Of a stretch of 64,000 nucleotides of DNA, positions 53,686-61,317 are shown piece after piece. The number at the start of each line of letters is the position of its first letter. Position 1 is the first letter of the stretch. The translations under genes and the position numbers were made by a program. The stretch is from positions 1-64,000 of the forward strand of contig JAUIDR010000003.1 of assembly GCA_030428565.1 (NCBI GenBank), written 5' to 3'. This DNA is from Alphaproteobacteria bacterium (lineage in GTDB: Bacteria > Pseudomonadota > Alphaproteobacteria > UBA7985 > JAUIBT01). The notes below the pieces were generated by a model that was not told the origin of the DNA, did no database searches, and saw only the letters and a list, made by a program, of their open reading frames with translations.

Positions 53686-54570
53686 ATGCTGCACTGGACG
53701 AAATCGAAGATTACCGGCGCGGGGCCAAGCGTTGCCGTTGTGCGCCTGCAAGGCACGATTGCTGCAGGTGGCGGCCGATTTTCCAAGAATATCAACATCG
53801 AAACGGTGGCAGAACCGCTGGAGCGCGCGTTTAGAAGTAGGGCAAGCAAGGCCGTATTTTTGATTATTAATTCGCCAGGCGGCTCGCCGGTGCAGTCCTC
53901 CTTGGTGGCCAAGCGGATTCGCTATCTGGCCGATAAACACAAGAAACCGGTCTATGCCGTGGTCGAGGATGTGGCGGCTTCGGGTGGCTATTGGATCGCG
54001 TGCGCCGCGGACGAGATTTTTGCCGATGCCGCCTCGATTATCGGTTCGATTGGGGTTATCCGCGCGGGCTTTGGATTCAACGAGTTGATCGGGCGCTATG
54101 GCATCGACCGCCGCGTGACAACGGCGGGTGAAAACAAGCTGAAGTTGGACCCATTTCAGGCCGAAAAAGACAGCGATAAGGTCTGGCTAGAGGGCCTGAT
54201 GCAGGGTTTGCACCAGACCTTTATTGACCACGTGCGCAACCACCGCAAAGACATGCTCCAGGGCGATGATGCCAGCTTGATGAACGGTGATGTCTGGTTG
54301 GGGCCGCAAGCCGCTGAGCTGGGGCTGATTGATGGTCTGGGCGACTTGATGAGCGTGGCCCAGGACAAATTTGGTCCCAAAGTCCGCCTGCAAGTCTTTG
54401 GTCAGCGTCGCGGCGGCCTGTTGTCGATGATGGGCGCCAGCGGGGGTGGACTCTTCGGCGGCTTGGCAGGGCTGGCGGCCAATCTAGGCGACGGGCGGCA
54501 GGGCTCATGGGCCAACCAAGCCCTGGAGGCCTTGGAAGAAAAGGCGCTCTGGTCGCGTTACGGTCTCTGA
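53686..54570 (+). CDS. S49-family serine peptidase (SppA/SohB-like)
   Basis: Protease of the signal-peptide-peptidase A family, 294 residues, single-domain. The predicted nucleophile is Ser99 (DVAASGGYW) and the general base Lys151 (TAGENKLKLDPF). A strong AGGAGG site precedes the ATG. There is no N-terminal membrane helix, unlike most SppA proteins, so it is probably cytosolic or peripherally bound. The C-terminal region (LLSMMGASGGGLFGGLAGLAANLGDG) is Gly-rich. The intergenic region with PBP1A contains the palindrome ATTTCGAAAT (53544-53553). Confidence 0.9.
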   Translation: MLHWTKSKITGAGPSVAVVRLQGTIAAGGGRFSKNINIETVAEPLERAFRSRASKAVFLIINSPGGSPVQSSLVAKRIRYLADKHKKPVYAVVEDVAASGGYWIACAADEIFADAASIIGSIGVIRAGFGFNELIGRYGIDRRVTTAGENKLKLDPFQAEKDSDKVWLEGLMQGLHQTFIDHVRNHRKDMLQGDDASLMNGDVWLGPQAAELGLIDGLGDLMSVAQDKFGPKVRLQVFGQRRGGLLSMMGASGGGLFGGLAGLAANLGDGRQGSWANQALEALEEKALWSRYGL

Positions 54571-54680
54571 AGCGCGATTACTTGGGGTTCAGACCGGTGA
54601 GTTACCGCCAATCAAGCGCCTTGTATGGCAAAGCCTAGCTGTGCTGGATTTCGCGCGTGCCTGATCTCAAGGATGCTGAC

Positions 54681-54728
54681 TTCCAGGCGTAGTAAATTCT
54701 AGGCGTAGTGAATTCCAGGCGTGATGAG
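54681..54728 (+). repeat. 16-bp tandem repeat (three copies)
   Basis: TTCCAGGCGTAGTAAA, TTCTAGGCGTAGTGAA and TTCCAGGCGTGATGAG lie in succession within the 327-bp gap after the S49 peptidase gene. Nothing else is recognisable there. Confidence 0.85.
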
Positions 54729-54897
54729 GCGGGCTTGATGGCGGTGGCCGGACAAGGCATAGTGGCGGCTCTTTCGGTAGGAAGGGAACGCCTTTCTGGG
54801 GTGGCTCTAGCATCCAGAGCGGCCTTCCTTCTGGCCCGACGGCCATCCTCGACTAGATCGGCGCTCATGCGGCGCCCTCAGACACACTCAGGATACG

Positions 54898-55170
54898 ATG
54901 TTTTCTTTTGGCAAGCTGGTCTCTTTTGCGCTGATACTGCTGGGGCTCTGGAGCCTGTTCCGCTTCATGGGGCGTTTGGATAAAGCCCGGCGGGATAAAC
55001 CCAACGCCGGCAAACAGCGCCGCGACACGTCGGGCAACGCGAACAAGGCCGGCAGCAGCAGGCGGCAAAAGCCCAACATGGTGCAAGCCAACACGCTGGT
55101 GCAGTGCCCCAAATGCGATCTGTACCACGAGGCTGGCAAGCCCTGCCCGGATTGTAACCCACGCGCTTAA
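54898..55170 (+). CDS. Small membrane-anchored zinc-ribbon protein
   Basis: Protein of 90 residues: an N-terminal hydrophobic helix (KLVSFALILLGLWSLFRFM), a basic linker rich in Arg, Lys and Asn, and a C-terminal rubredoxin-like knuckle, CPKCDLYHEAGKPCPDC. The four Cys can hold one zinc. It resembles small uncharacterised alphaproteobacterial proteins; I know no function. An AGGATA sequence lies before the ATG. The location between an S49 peptidase and SixA gives little clue. Confidence 0.75.
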   Translation: MFSFGKLVSFALILLGLWSLFRFMGRLDKARRDKPNAGKQRRDTSGNANKAGSSRRQKPNMVQANTLVQCPKCDLYHEAGKPCPDCNPRA

Positions 55171-55211
55171 TGCTGCGGGCTCGCGGTCACGAACTCCCCG
55201 ATTGGGGCGCG

Positions 55212-55265
55212 CGGTTTGGGGCTCCCGGTTTGGGGCTCCGGGTTTGGGGCTCCGGGTTTGGGGAC
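55212..55265 (+). repeat. 14-bp tandem repeat (about four copies)
   Basis: CGGTTTGGGGCTCC occurs twice from 55212, then two GGGTTTGGGG(CT/A)CC variants. It lies between the zinc-ribbon and SixA genes. Confidence 0.88.
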
Positions 55266-55454
55266 CATTAGATGATCGTCAGAAAAAAAAGGGCGCGCGC
55301 AACAAGCTGTTGTGCCACCACCTTTGCAAAAACTGTAGAGCAAGGCTTGTCAAGCTGGACCGTCAGGCACTAGGCTAACCCACGTATTTTACGTGCTGCC
55401 CAACGATCCATCGACGCCGTTCGAGTGGAGGCAAGGGCTAGGGAGCGGCAAGGT

Positions 55455-56174
55455 ATGGCTGAGCATCGGGAGCATGCGCCATTCGATCCGACCACCGGCG
55501 ATTTCGTCGGCGGCAAAGCTGCGGACCGCGAAGCCGCAAGCGCCCCTGTTGCGGGCGGCCTAACCGCTAATGGTCGCCGCAAGGAACTCTTGATACTACG
55601 CCACGCCAAATCCAGTTGGGAGCAGCCCAGTCTTCGCGATTTCGACCGTCCGCTGAGTGCGCGCGGCAAGGCTGCCGCCCCGCTGATGGGCCGTTATATC
55701 AAAGACATGTTTGATGAACCCTTGGACTGCGTTTTGGTCTCCAGCGCTCAACGGACGCGCCAGACCTGGCAACGCCTGGGCCTAGAGGCAGCGATCACGC
55801 GCCCGCCGATGTTCTTAGACAGCCTCTATCTGGCGGCTCCTGCGACCATCGCCAAAGCGTTGCGCGAATACGTTTGGCCCAAGGCCCGGCGGGTGCTGTT
55901 AATCGGCCACAATCCCGGCTTGCAGGCCTTTTGTCAGGCCGCTGCCGACGCCTGGGGCGGCGAGCAAGACCAAGAGGCACGCGCCCGTTTGGTACAAAAA
56001 TTTCCTACCGCTGCAATGGCCCGCTTTTCGCTCACCGGTGCTTGGCAGTCGCTGGGCCCCAAACCAGCTAGCGACGCGCCGCCCGCGCCCGGCCAGCTTG
56101 AGTCTCTGGATCTCAATTTGGCTGATCTGCGTCTGCTGAGCTTTGATACCCCGCGCGCTCTGCAGACGGCCTAG
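55455..56174 (+). CDS. SixA-type phosphohistidine phosphatase
   Basis: Histidine-phosphatase-superfamily protein. The start at 55455 gives 239 residues; a GTG at 55425 is an alternative. A disordered N terminus of about 45 residues precedes the catalytic motif LLILRHAKSSW, where RHA replaces the RHG of most relatives, as in SixA. The second His is in VLLIGHNPGLQAF. The surrounding DFDRPLSARGKAAAPLMG is typical of SixA-like proteins. They can remove phosphate from His in phosphorelay or PTS proteins. The target here is unknown. The stop codon begins repeat copy B. Confidence 0.87.
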   Translation: MAEHREHAPFDPTTGDFVGGKAADREAASAPVAGGLTANGRRKELLILRHAKSSWEQPSLRDFDRPLSARGKAAAPLMGRYIKDMFDEPLDCVLVSSAQRTRQTWQRLGLEAAITRPPMFLDSLYLAAPATIAKALREYVWPKARRVLLIGHNPGLQAFCQAAADAWGGEQDQEARARLVQKFPTAAMARFSLTGAWQSLGPKPASDAPPAPGQLESLDLNLADLRLLSFDTPRALQTA

Positions 56175-56280
56175 AGCGTCGGGCGCGGGTGCAGCAACAG
56201 CCCATCCGCTCTAGCTGACTGATTTCTAACGCAAGTCCATGGGCACTCGTGTCGCTACTCGTTCGCGGCTTGCGCTAGCG
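56171..56280 (+). repeat. Dispersed structured intergenic repeat, copy B
   Basis: This copy starts at the TAG of the SixA gene. It has the perfect arms CTAGAGCG...CGCTCTAG, an inner GGGC...GCCC pair, the invariant core GACTGATTTCTAACGCAA and a second stem CGCAAG...CTTGCG. It shares most positions with copy C and about three quarters with copy A by eye. Confidence 0.87.
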
Positions 56281-56327
56281 AAATGGCCAGACCGGCTGCG
56301 CCGCCTCGGGATCGCATCCCGCCTTAC

Positions 56328-59300
56328 CTACGCGCCGCGACGATCGACGATCAAGGGCCCGTAGGGCGAGATCGAGCCTTGCGGGCGAAGGATGGTCTGC
56401 CCTTCAAGACCGGTAAAAATGTGCAGCTCGCGATTGCCGTCGTGGACCAGCTTGTCTTCATCGGCGTCGGGTCTGGCGACCAAATTGAGCGTCACACCTT
56501 GCACATCGTCGATCTGGATCAGGCCCGCTTCCGCGTCAGGCAAGGCTTCCAGCAACGCCAGAACTTGTGCGCCGTGCAGGGCCGAGCCGTCCTCAAAGAA
56601 CAGCACTTCATCCTTTGCACCCATCCAGCCTTGAATCTTGGTGTTGCTGCGTTGCGAGGGGCTGCTGTCTTGCAGCTCACGCGTTAGAACGCCGGTCGCG
56701 ATACGGAACAAGGGCGTGTGCTTGTCTAGCCGCGTGACCACCAGCTCCCCGATTTCACCCGCGTTGACCTGCTCGCCGGTCGCGGGATCGCAGATCTCGA
56801 CGATCAAGCGTTCGCTACAAACGAAGGGCGCTTCGCCCGCTGGCTGATAGGCGATCATGCCAAAGAATTCATCCATCATCGTGCCGGTGATGGAAATGCG
56901 TGGGAAGGCCAACTTCAGGGCTTCTGGGATCTGGTCGTTGGCTTGATCGACGACCGCGATGCGCAGCGGCAGTGCCGTGACGCCTTGTTCCTTGGCGGTC
57001 GCGAGCATCGCGATGAGGGATTCAGCGGGGCCAACAAAGACATCGACGTCAAATTCGATCACCGTTTTGAGCAGGCGCGGCACGTCCACATCGCCCACCG
57101 CGATCGGCGTTGTCCCCAAGCTGAGCGCTGCGGCCTGCATCATAGCGCCGTGCGTCCCGCCATCGAAGGAGTAGGCGTTGAGCAAGATGTGCTTGTCGGT
57201 CACGCCCGCAGCATACAGGGCCGGTGCAGCATTGGCCCAATCGCCAAAACGGCCGACCGCGATGCGCGCGCCAGAGACCGACGCCAAGATCTGTTTGAGG
57301 TCATTGGACGGGGTGGTGGTCAGACCGCCAAAGGGCGGTTTGTCCGCTTGGGCCTCGAACAATGATGACAGGGGTGTGGTCGGAAAGCCGCGCAGCGCGT
57401 TGCGGCTGGTCATCTCATTGTGGTCCACGCTGTCCCAAACAAAATCCCAAAAGCGGGCTTTGGCCTGTGCTAACTCCATGAACATGGGCAGAGCCTCAAA
57501 CAGCATGGCCTCGCGCTCTGCTGCCTCCATGGTCTCCTGGCTATCTTTGGGGATCGGGGCTACGTCGCCAATGCTGCGCGGCGGCGCCTGTGTGACTTTG
57601 AAATCAAAGGTATGGGCGGGGGTCTCAGGCTTGCTGGTCTCGGCCAAGATTTCAAATTCATGGTCGGGCTCTGCGGCGGGCTGGCTCTCATCGCCCGCGG
57701 CCTTGGCTTCGACCTCTGCGGCGGCTTCTGCTTCTGCGGCGGCTTGGCCGGTGCTAGCGACCAAGGGATTGGCTGGCGCTGCGGGGCTCGGCTCGCCATG
57801 CGTGTCAGCCTCGTTGATCTCAACGTCGCGCTCCTGGTCCGAGGGCGGTTCGTCGCTTGCAGTTTGCTCGTCGCTTTCCGTGTCAATTGGTTGGCCCAAC
57901 TCGCTTAGGTCGGGCGCGCCCAGCGCGTCGTCGTCCGCCGCCAGGCCCGCCAGGTCGTCAACGCGCGCCGCATCGTCCAGCGCGGACCCGTCCGGGCTCA
58001 GTTCGTCGCTCGCAAGCGCTTCTGGTTCGGATTCGGATGCCGGTCCCGGTTCTGCTTCTGGTCCCAGTTCTGCTTCTGGTTCCGGTTCTGCTTCGGGTTC
58101 CGGTTCTGCTTCGGGTTCCGGTTTTGGGCTTGGATCCAGGCCCACAGCTTGCGGCTCAGGAAAGGCGGTCAGCGGCGTTTCCTTGTCTTGTTGCAAATCG
58201 AGGATGTTGGCAAACAGGTCCAAGGCCTCGGGGTTGGCCAGCGCTTCTTTGTTTTTGACGGCGCGGCCATGCACGACATCGCGCACCGCCAGTTCGGTGA
58301 TCTTGCCCGACTTGGTGCGCGGGATATCGTCAACCGCCACGATAATCGCGGGCACGTGGCGCGGGCTACATTCAGCGCGCACGCGCTTGCGGATGTCCGC
58401 GCGCAGATCATCGCTCAGTGCCACGCCGTCAGCCAAGCGCAAAAACAGCACGACGCGGGTGTCGTCCTGCCATTCCTGGCCGATGACCAGCGCCTCGGCC
58501 ACTTCGTCGAAGGTCTCGACCTGGCGATAGAGCTCAGCGGTGCCAATACGCACGCCGCCGGGGTTCAGCGTCGCGTCCGAGCGGCCATAGACCAACATGC
58601 CGCCGCGCTCGTTCAACGAAACATAATCGCCGTGGGTCCAGATACCCTCAAAGCGGTCAAAGTAAGCGTCGTGGAAGCGCTGACCGTCGGGGTCGTTCAA
58701 AAAGCCCAGCGGTACGGAAGGGAAGGGCTTGGTGCAGACCAGCTCACCCTTTTCGCCGACGACCGGGTTTCCTTCTTCGTCGAAAACGTTGGTCGCCATA
58801 CCCAAGCTGCGCTTTTGAATTTCGCCGCGATAGACTGGCGAGATGGGCGAGCCGCCCATAAAGCAACTGACAATGTCGGTGCCGCCGGAGACCGACGATA
58901 AGCACAGGTCTTCTTTGACGTTCTGATACACGTAGTCAAAGCTCTCGTGCACCAGCGGCGAACCGGTTGAAGCCAATACGCGCAATTCGCTCAACAGGCG
59001 CCCGGCCTTGGGTTTGAATTCCTGCTTGCGCAGCGCATCCAGATATTTGGCCGAGGTGCCGAAGAAGGTCACGCGTTCGGCTTCGGCCATGTCCCACAAG
59101 ATTTCCGCCGAGGGATAGAAAGGCGAGCCATCATAAAGAACGATGGTGGCTTTCAGCGCCAGGTTGCTGACCAGCCAATTCCACATCATCCAGCCGCAGG
59201 TCGTGAAATAGAAGACCCGATCACCCTCGCTGATATCGCAGTTGAGGCCCATTTCGGCCAGGTGCTTGAGCAAGACACCGCCTTGACGGTGGATGATGCA

Positions 59301-60212
59301 TTTGGGCGCACCGGTGGTGCCCGAGGAGAACATGATATAGAGCGGCTCATCGAAGTCTTGGCGCACGAACGTCAGCGCATGGGGCTCATAGCCAGCCAAG
59401 ACCTGATCCAGGCGCTGGGCTTTTTCGATGTGCGAGATCTCGGGCGCCGGCTCTAAGAAGGGCTGCACCAGAACGCCTTGCAGGCTTGGCAGGCCCGGTA
59501 CGATCTCCTCGACTTTGGGCAGAATGCCGATGGCTTTGCCCGCATAGCGGTAGCCGTCTACGGTTATCAGCACCTTGGGCTCGATCTGTTCAAAGCGGTC
59601 TAGTACGCCACGCACGCCAAAGTCGGGTGACGCTGAAGAGAAGACCGCGCCCAAGCTGGAGGTGGCCAGCATGGCAACGATGGCTTCGGGGATGTTGGGG
59701 ATGTAGGCGGCCACGCGGTCGCCGCGCTCGACACCCAAATCCTTCAGCGCTTGTTGCATGCGTGAGACTTGATCGCACAGCTCTTGGTAGCTCAGGGCCG
59801 AGCGGCGGCCTTCTTCGGTCCAAGAGACAATGGCCAGGCTGTCGGGGTCGCGATCGCGCAGCAGGTTTTCTGCAAAATTGAGCTTGGAGGTCGGGAAGAA
59901 GCGCGCGTTCTTCACATCATCGCCGTTGACCAGAAACGGCGCATAGCCGGGGTCGCCTACAACGTCGAACTGCTCCCAGATCTGTTCCCAAAAGTCCTCG
60001 ACGCGCGCGACAGACCAGTCATAGGTACTGTCGTAGTCTTTCAGCTCGGTACCGTATTCTTCGTTGACCTTCTGCATGAAGCGCCAAAGCCGTGTCGCGG
60101 CAATACGCTCTTCTCCCGGAGCCCACAGCAGGGCGTTGCTGTCGCTCGTTGCGTTGGCTTGAGCGGTGCCCAGGTCTTCAGAGCCTGTATCTGTGGGGTT
60201 TAGGTCGGTCAT
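56328..60212 (-). CDS. Acetoacetyl-CoA synthetase fused to a degenerate PaaK-like domain
   Basis: Protein of 1294 residues from the ATG at 60212 (GGAGG 4 nt upstream). Residues 1 to about 665 are a complete acetoacetyl-CoA synthetase: ATP loop FSSGTTGAPKCI (about 304), LVYGRSDATLNPGGVRIG, and catalytic Lys637 in RTKSGKITELAVRD. Then comes an acidic low-complexity linker of about 220 residues with Pro-Glu repeats. Residues from about 895 to the end match the PaaK-like protein at 1174-2397 (IVEICDPATGEQVNAGEIGELVV, PLFRIATGVLT, SNTKIQGWMG). The second domain lacks the ATP loop and ends in VDRRGA where the paralogue has EDKRDYS, so it is probably non-catalytic. A regulatory or substrate-sensing role is possible. 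No frameshift is seen. It is divergent from an SDR gene. Confidence 0.9.
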   Translation of the reverse strand: MTDLNPTDTGSEDLGTAQANATSDSNALLWAPGEERIAATRLWRFMQKVNEEYGTELKDYDSTYDWSVARVEDFWEQIWEQFDVVGDPGYAPFLVNGDDVKNARFFPTSKLNFAENLLRDRDPDSLAIVSWTEEGRRSALSYQELCDQVSRMQQALKDLGVERGDRVAAYIPNIPEAIVAMLATSSLGAVFSSASPDFGVRGVLDRFEQIEPKVLITVDGYRYAGKAIGILPKVEEIVPGLPSLQGVLVQPFLEPAPEISHIEKAQRLDQVLAGYEPHALTFVRQDFDEPLYIMFSSGTTGAPKCIIHRQGGVLLKHLAEMGLNCDISEGDRVFYFTTCGWMMWNWLVSNLALKATIVLYDGSPFYPSAEILWDMAEAERVTFFGTSAKYLDALRKQEFKPKAGRLLSELRVLASTGSPLVHESFDYVYQNVKEDLCLSSVSGGTDIVSCFMGGSPISPVYRGEIQKRSLGMATNVFDEEGNPVVGEKGELVCTKPFPSVPLGFLNDPDGQRFHDAYFDRFEGIWTHGDYVSLNERGGMLVYGRSDATLNPGGVRIGTAELYRQVETFDEVAEALVIGQEWQDDTRVVLFLRLADGVALSDDLRADIRKRVRAECSPRHVPAIIVAVDDIPRTKSGKITELAVRDVVHGRAVKNKEALANPEALDLFANILDLQQDKETPLTAFPEPQAVGLDPSPKPEPEAEPEPEAEPEPEAELGPEAEPGPASESEPEALASDELSPDGSALDDAARVDDLAGLAADDDALGAPDLSELGQPIDTESDEQTASDEPPSDQERDVEINEADTHGEPSPAAPANPLVASTGQAAAEAEAAAEVEAKAAGDESQPAAEPDHEFEILAETSKPETPAHTFDFKVTQAPPRSIGDVAPIPKDSQETMEAAEREAMLFEALPMFMELAQAKARFWDFVWDSVDHNEMTSRNALRGFPTTPLSSLFEAQADKPPFGGLTTTPSNDLKQILASVSGARIAVGRFGDWANAAPALYAAGVTDKHILLNAYSFDGGTHGAMMQAAALSLGTTPIAVGDVDVPRLLKTVIEFDVDVFVGPAESLIAMLATAKEQGVTALPLRIAVVDQANDQIPEALKLAFPRISITGTMMDEFFGMIAYQPAGEAPFVCSERLIVEICDPATGEQVNAGEIGELVVTRLDKHTPLFRIATGVLTRELQDSSPSQRSNTKIQGWMGAKDEVLFFEDGSALHGAQVLALLEALPDAEAGLIQIDDVQGVTLNLVARPDADEDKLVHDGNRELHIFTGLEGQTILRPQGSISPYGPLIVDRRGA
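58043..58114 (-). repeat. 18-bp coding tandem repeat in the fusion linker
   Basis: Four 18-bp units (58043, 58061, 58079, 58097) encode a Pro/Glu/Ala run in the linker between the two adenylating domains. Confidence 0.88.
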
Positions 60213-60331
60213 CCTGCCTCCAGCGGTCTTGCTTGGTTTGCCTTCGTCGCCTTGGCTAGCAGGACGAAGGCACTGCGGTGGGTCTCGGGTCGGTCCGCAC
60301 CTGCCCTTGTGTCGCAGGCTGTGTTGACGTA

Positions 60332-60423
60332 AGGCAGACGTGTGTCTGCCTGCAACGGTGCGTCTGCGCCTGATCGGGGGTGAACCGACAACCCAGGCTA
60401 GCAATACTGCCTGTAAGCAGGCA
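60332..60423. promoter_or_regulatory. Two inverted repeats in the divergent promoter region
   Basis: AGGCAGAC-GTGT-GTCTGCCT (60332-60351) is a perfect 8-bp dyad. TGCCTG-TAAG-CAGGCA (60408-60423) is a second perfect dyad sharing the TGCCT/AGGCA element. They lie between the acetoacetyl-CoA synthetase fusion and the SDR gene, so one regulator could control both. The first could also form an RNA hairpin. Confidence 0.45.
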
Positions 60424-60461
60424 AAACAATGCCGTCATGCTCTTATCGTGAGGAAAATGAA

Positions 60462-61253
60462 ATGGATTTGGGTCTTAAGGGTCGAAAAGCTCTTGTAATG
60501 GGTGCGTCGCGCGGGCTGGGAAAGGCCATTGCACGCGCCATGGCAGCCGAGGGCGCGAACCTCATGCTGACCGCGCGCAATAAGCAGAGCCTCGATGCTT
60601 TGGCACAAGAATTGACCAGTGCCCATGGTGTTAGCGTTGAGACCATGGCCGTTGATACCGGCGATAGCGCCAGCATGGCCGCGCTGCTGGAGTGGATCGC
60701 TTCGGTTGACCACCTGGACTGCTTGCTGGCCAATACCGGTGGCCCCAAGCCGGCCGCCGCGCCCGGCATCCCTGACGAGGTCTGGCGCAGCGATTTCGGG
60801 GCCATGGTCGCACCCATGATCGCGCTGATGGATGCTGCGGTTGCGCGCATGAAGGAACAGAAGTTTGGGCGCATCATGGTCATTACCTCAAGCGGTATTG
60901 TGCAGCCCATTCCGGTCCTGGCGGTCTCCAATACCTTGCGGGCTTCGATCGCGGCCTATGGCAAGACCCTGGCCGACCAAGTGGCCGCCGACAATATCAC
61001 CATCAATATGATTATGCCCGGTCGCATCCAGACTGAGCGGGTCGAGGAGCTGGATTCTTCGGTTGCTGAGCGCAGTGGCAAGTCGATCAGCGATGTACGC
61101 GATGCTGCCAAGGCCACCATTCCGGCGGGCCGCTATGGCACCCCTGAAGAATTTGCGGCTGTCGCGACTTTCTTCCTATCCGATCCCGCTGGCTATGCCA
61201 CCGGCAACCTGGTGCGCGTCGATGGCGCCGCGATAAAGGGCATCTGGGCCTAA
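60462..61253 (+). CDS. SDR-family protein lacking the catalytic Tyr-x3-Lys
   Basis: Short-chain dehydrogenase-fold protein, 263 residues from the ATG at 60462 (GAGGA 7-8 nt upstream; the in-frame ATG at 60429 has no site). The cofactor loop GASRGLGKAIA, the ARNKQSLD segment and ITSSGIVQP with the catalytic Ser are present. Where YxxxK is expected the sequence is LAVSNTLRAS, so the Tyr and Lys are replaced. A recognised subgroup of FabG-like proteins shares SNxxR here, so this is not a simple decay. It may be redox-inactive or use another mechanism. The pairing with acetoacetyl-CoA synthetase suggests ketone-body or polyhydroxyalkanoate-related metabolism (inference). Confidence 0.85.
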   Translation: MDLGLKGRKALVMGASRGLGKAIARAMAAEGANLMLTARNKQSLDALAQELTSAHGVSVETMAVDTGDSASMAALLEWIASVDHLDCLLANTGGPKPAAAPGIPDEVWRSDFGAMVAPMIALMDAAVARMKEQKFGRIMVITSSGIVQPIPVLAVSNTLRASIAAYGKTLADQVAADNITINMIMPGRIQTERVEELDSSVAERSGKSISDVRDAAKATIPAGRYGTPEEFAAVATFFLSDPAGYATGNLVRVDGAAIKGIWA

Positions 61254-61255
61254 TG

Positions 61256-61287
61256 AAAAACCGCCCGGCAGTAAAGTTGTCGGGCGG
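61256..61287 (-). terminator. Terminator between convergent SDR and CitE-like genes
   Basis: The 10-bp stem CCGCCCGGCA/TGTCGGGCGG (61261-61287, one G-T pair) with a 7-nt loop is followed on the minus strand by five T. It serves the CitE-like gene best; on the plus strand the T run is poor. Confidence 0.75.
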
Positions 61288-61317
61288 CTTCGTTCGCTTC
61301 AGAAACACCAACGGGCG

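Noticed and set aside
57178-58530. Long plus-strand open frame (450 codons) opposite the AacS fusion
   Set aside because: Product is very rich in Ser, Gly and Ala, and it mirrors the acidic linker repeats. It is a shadow of the low-complexity region.
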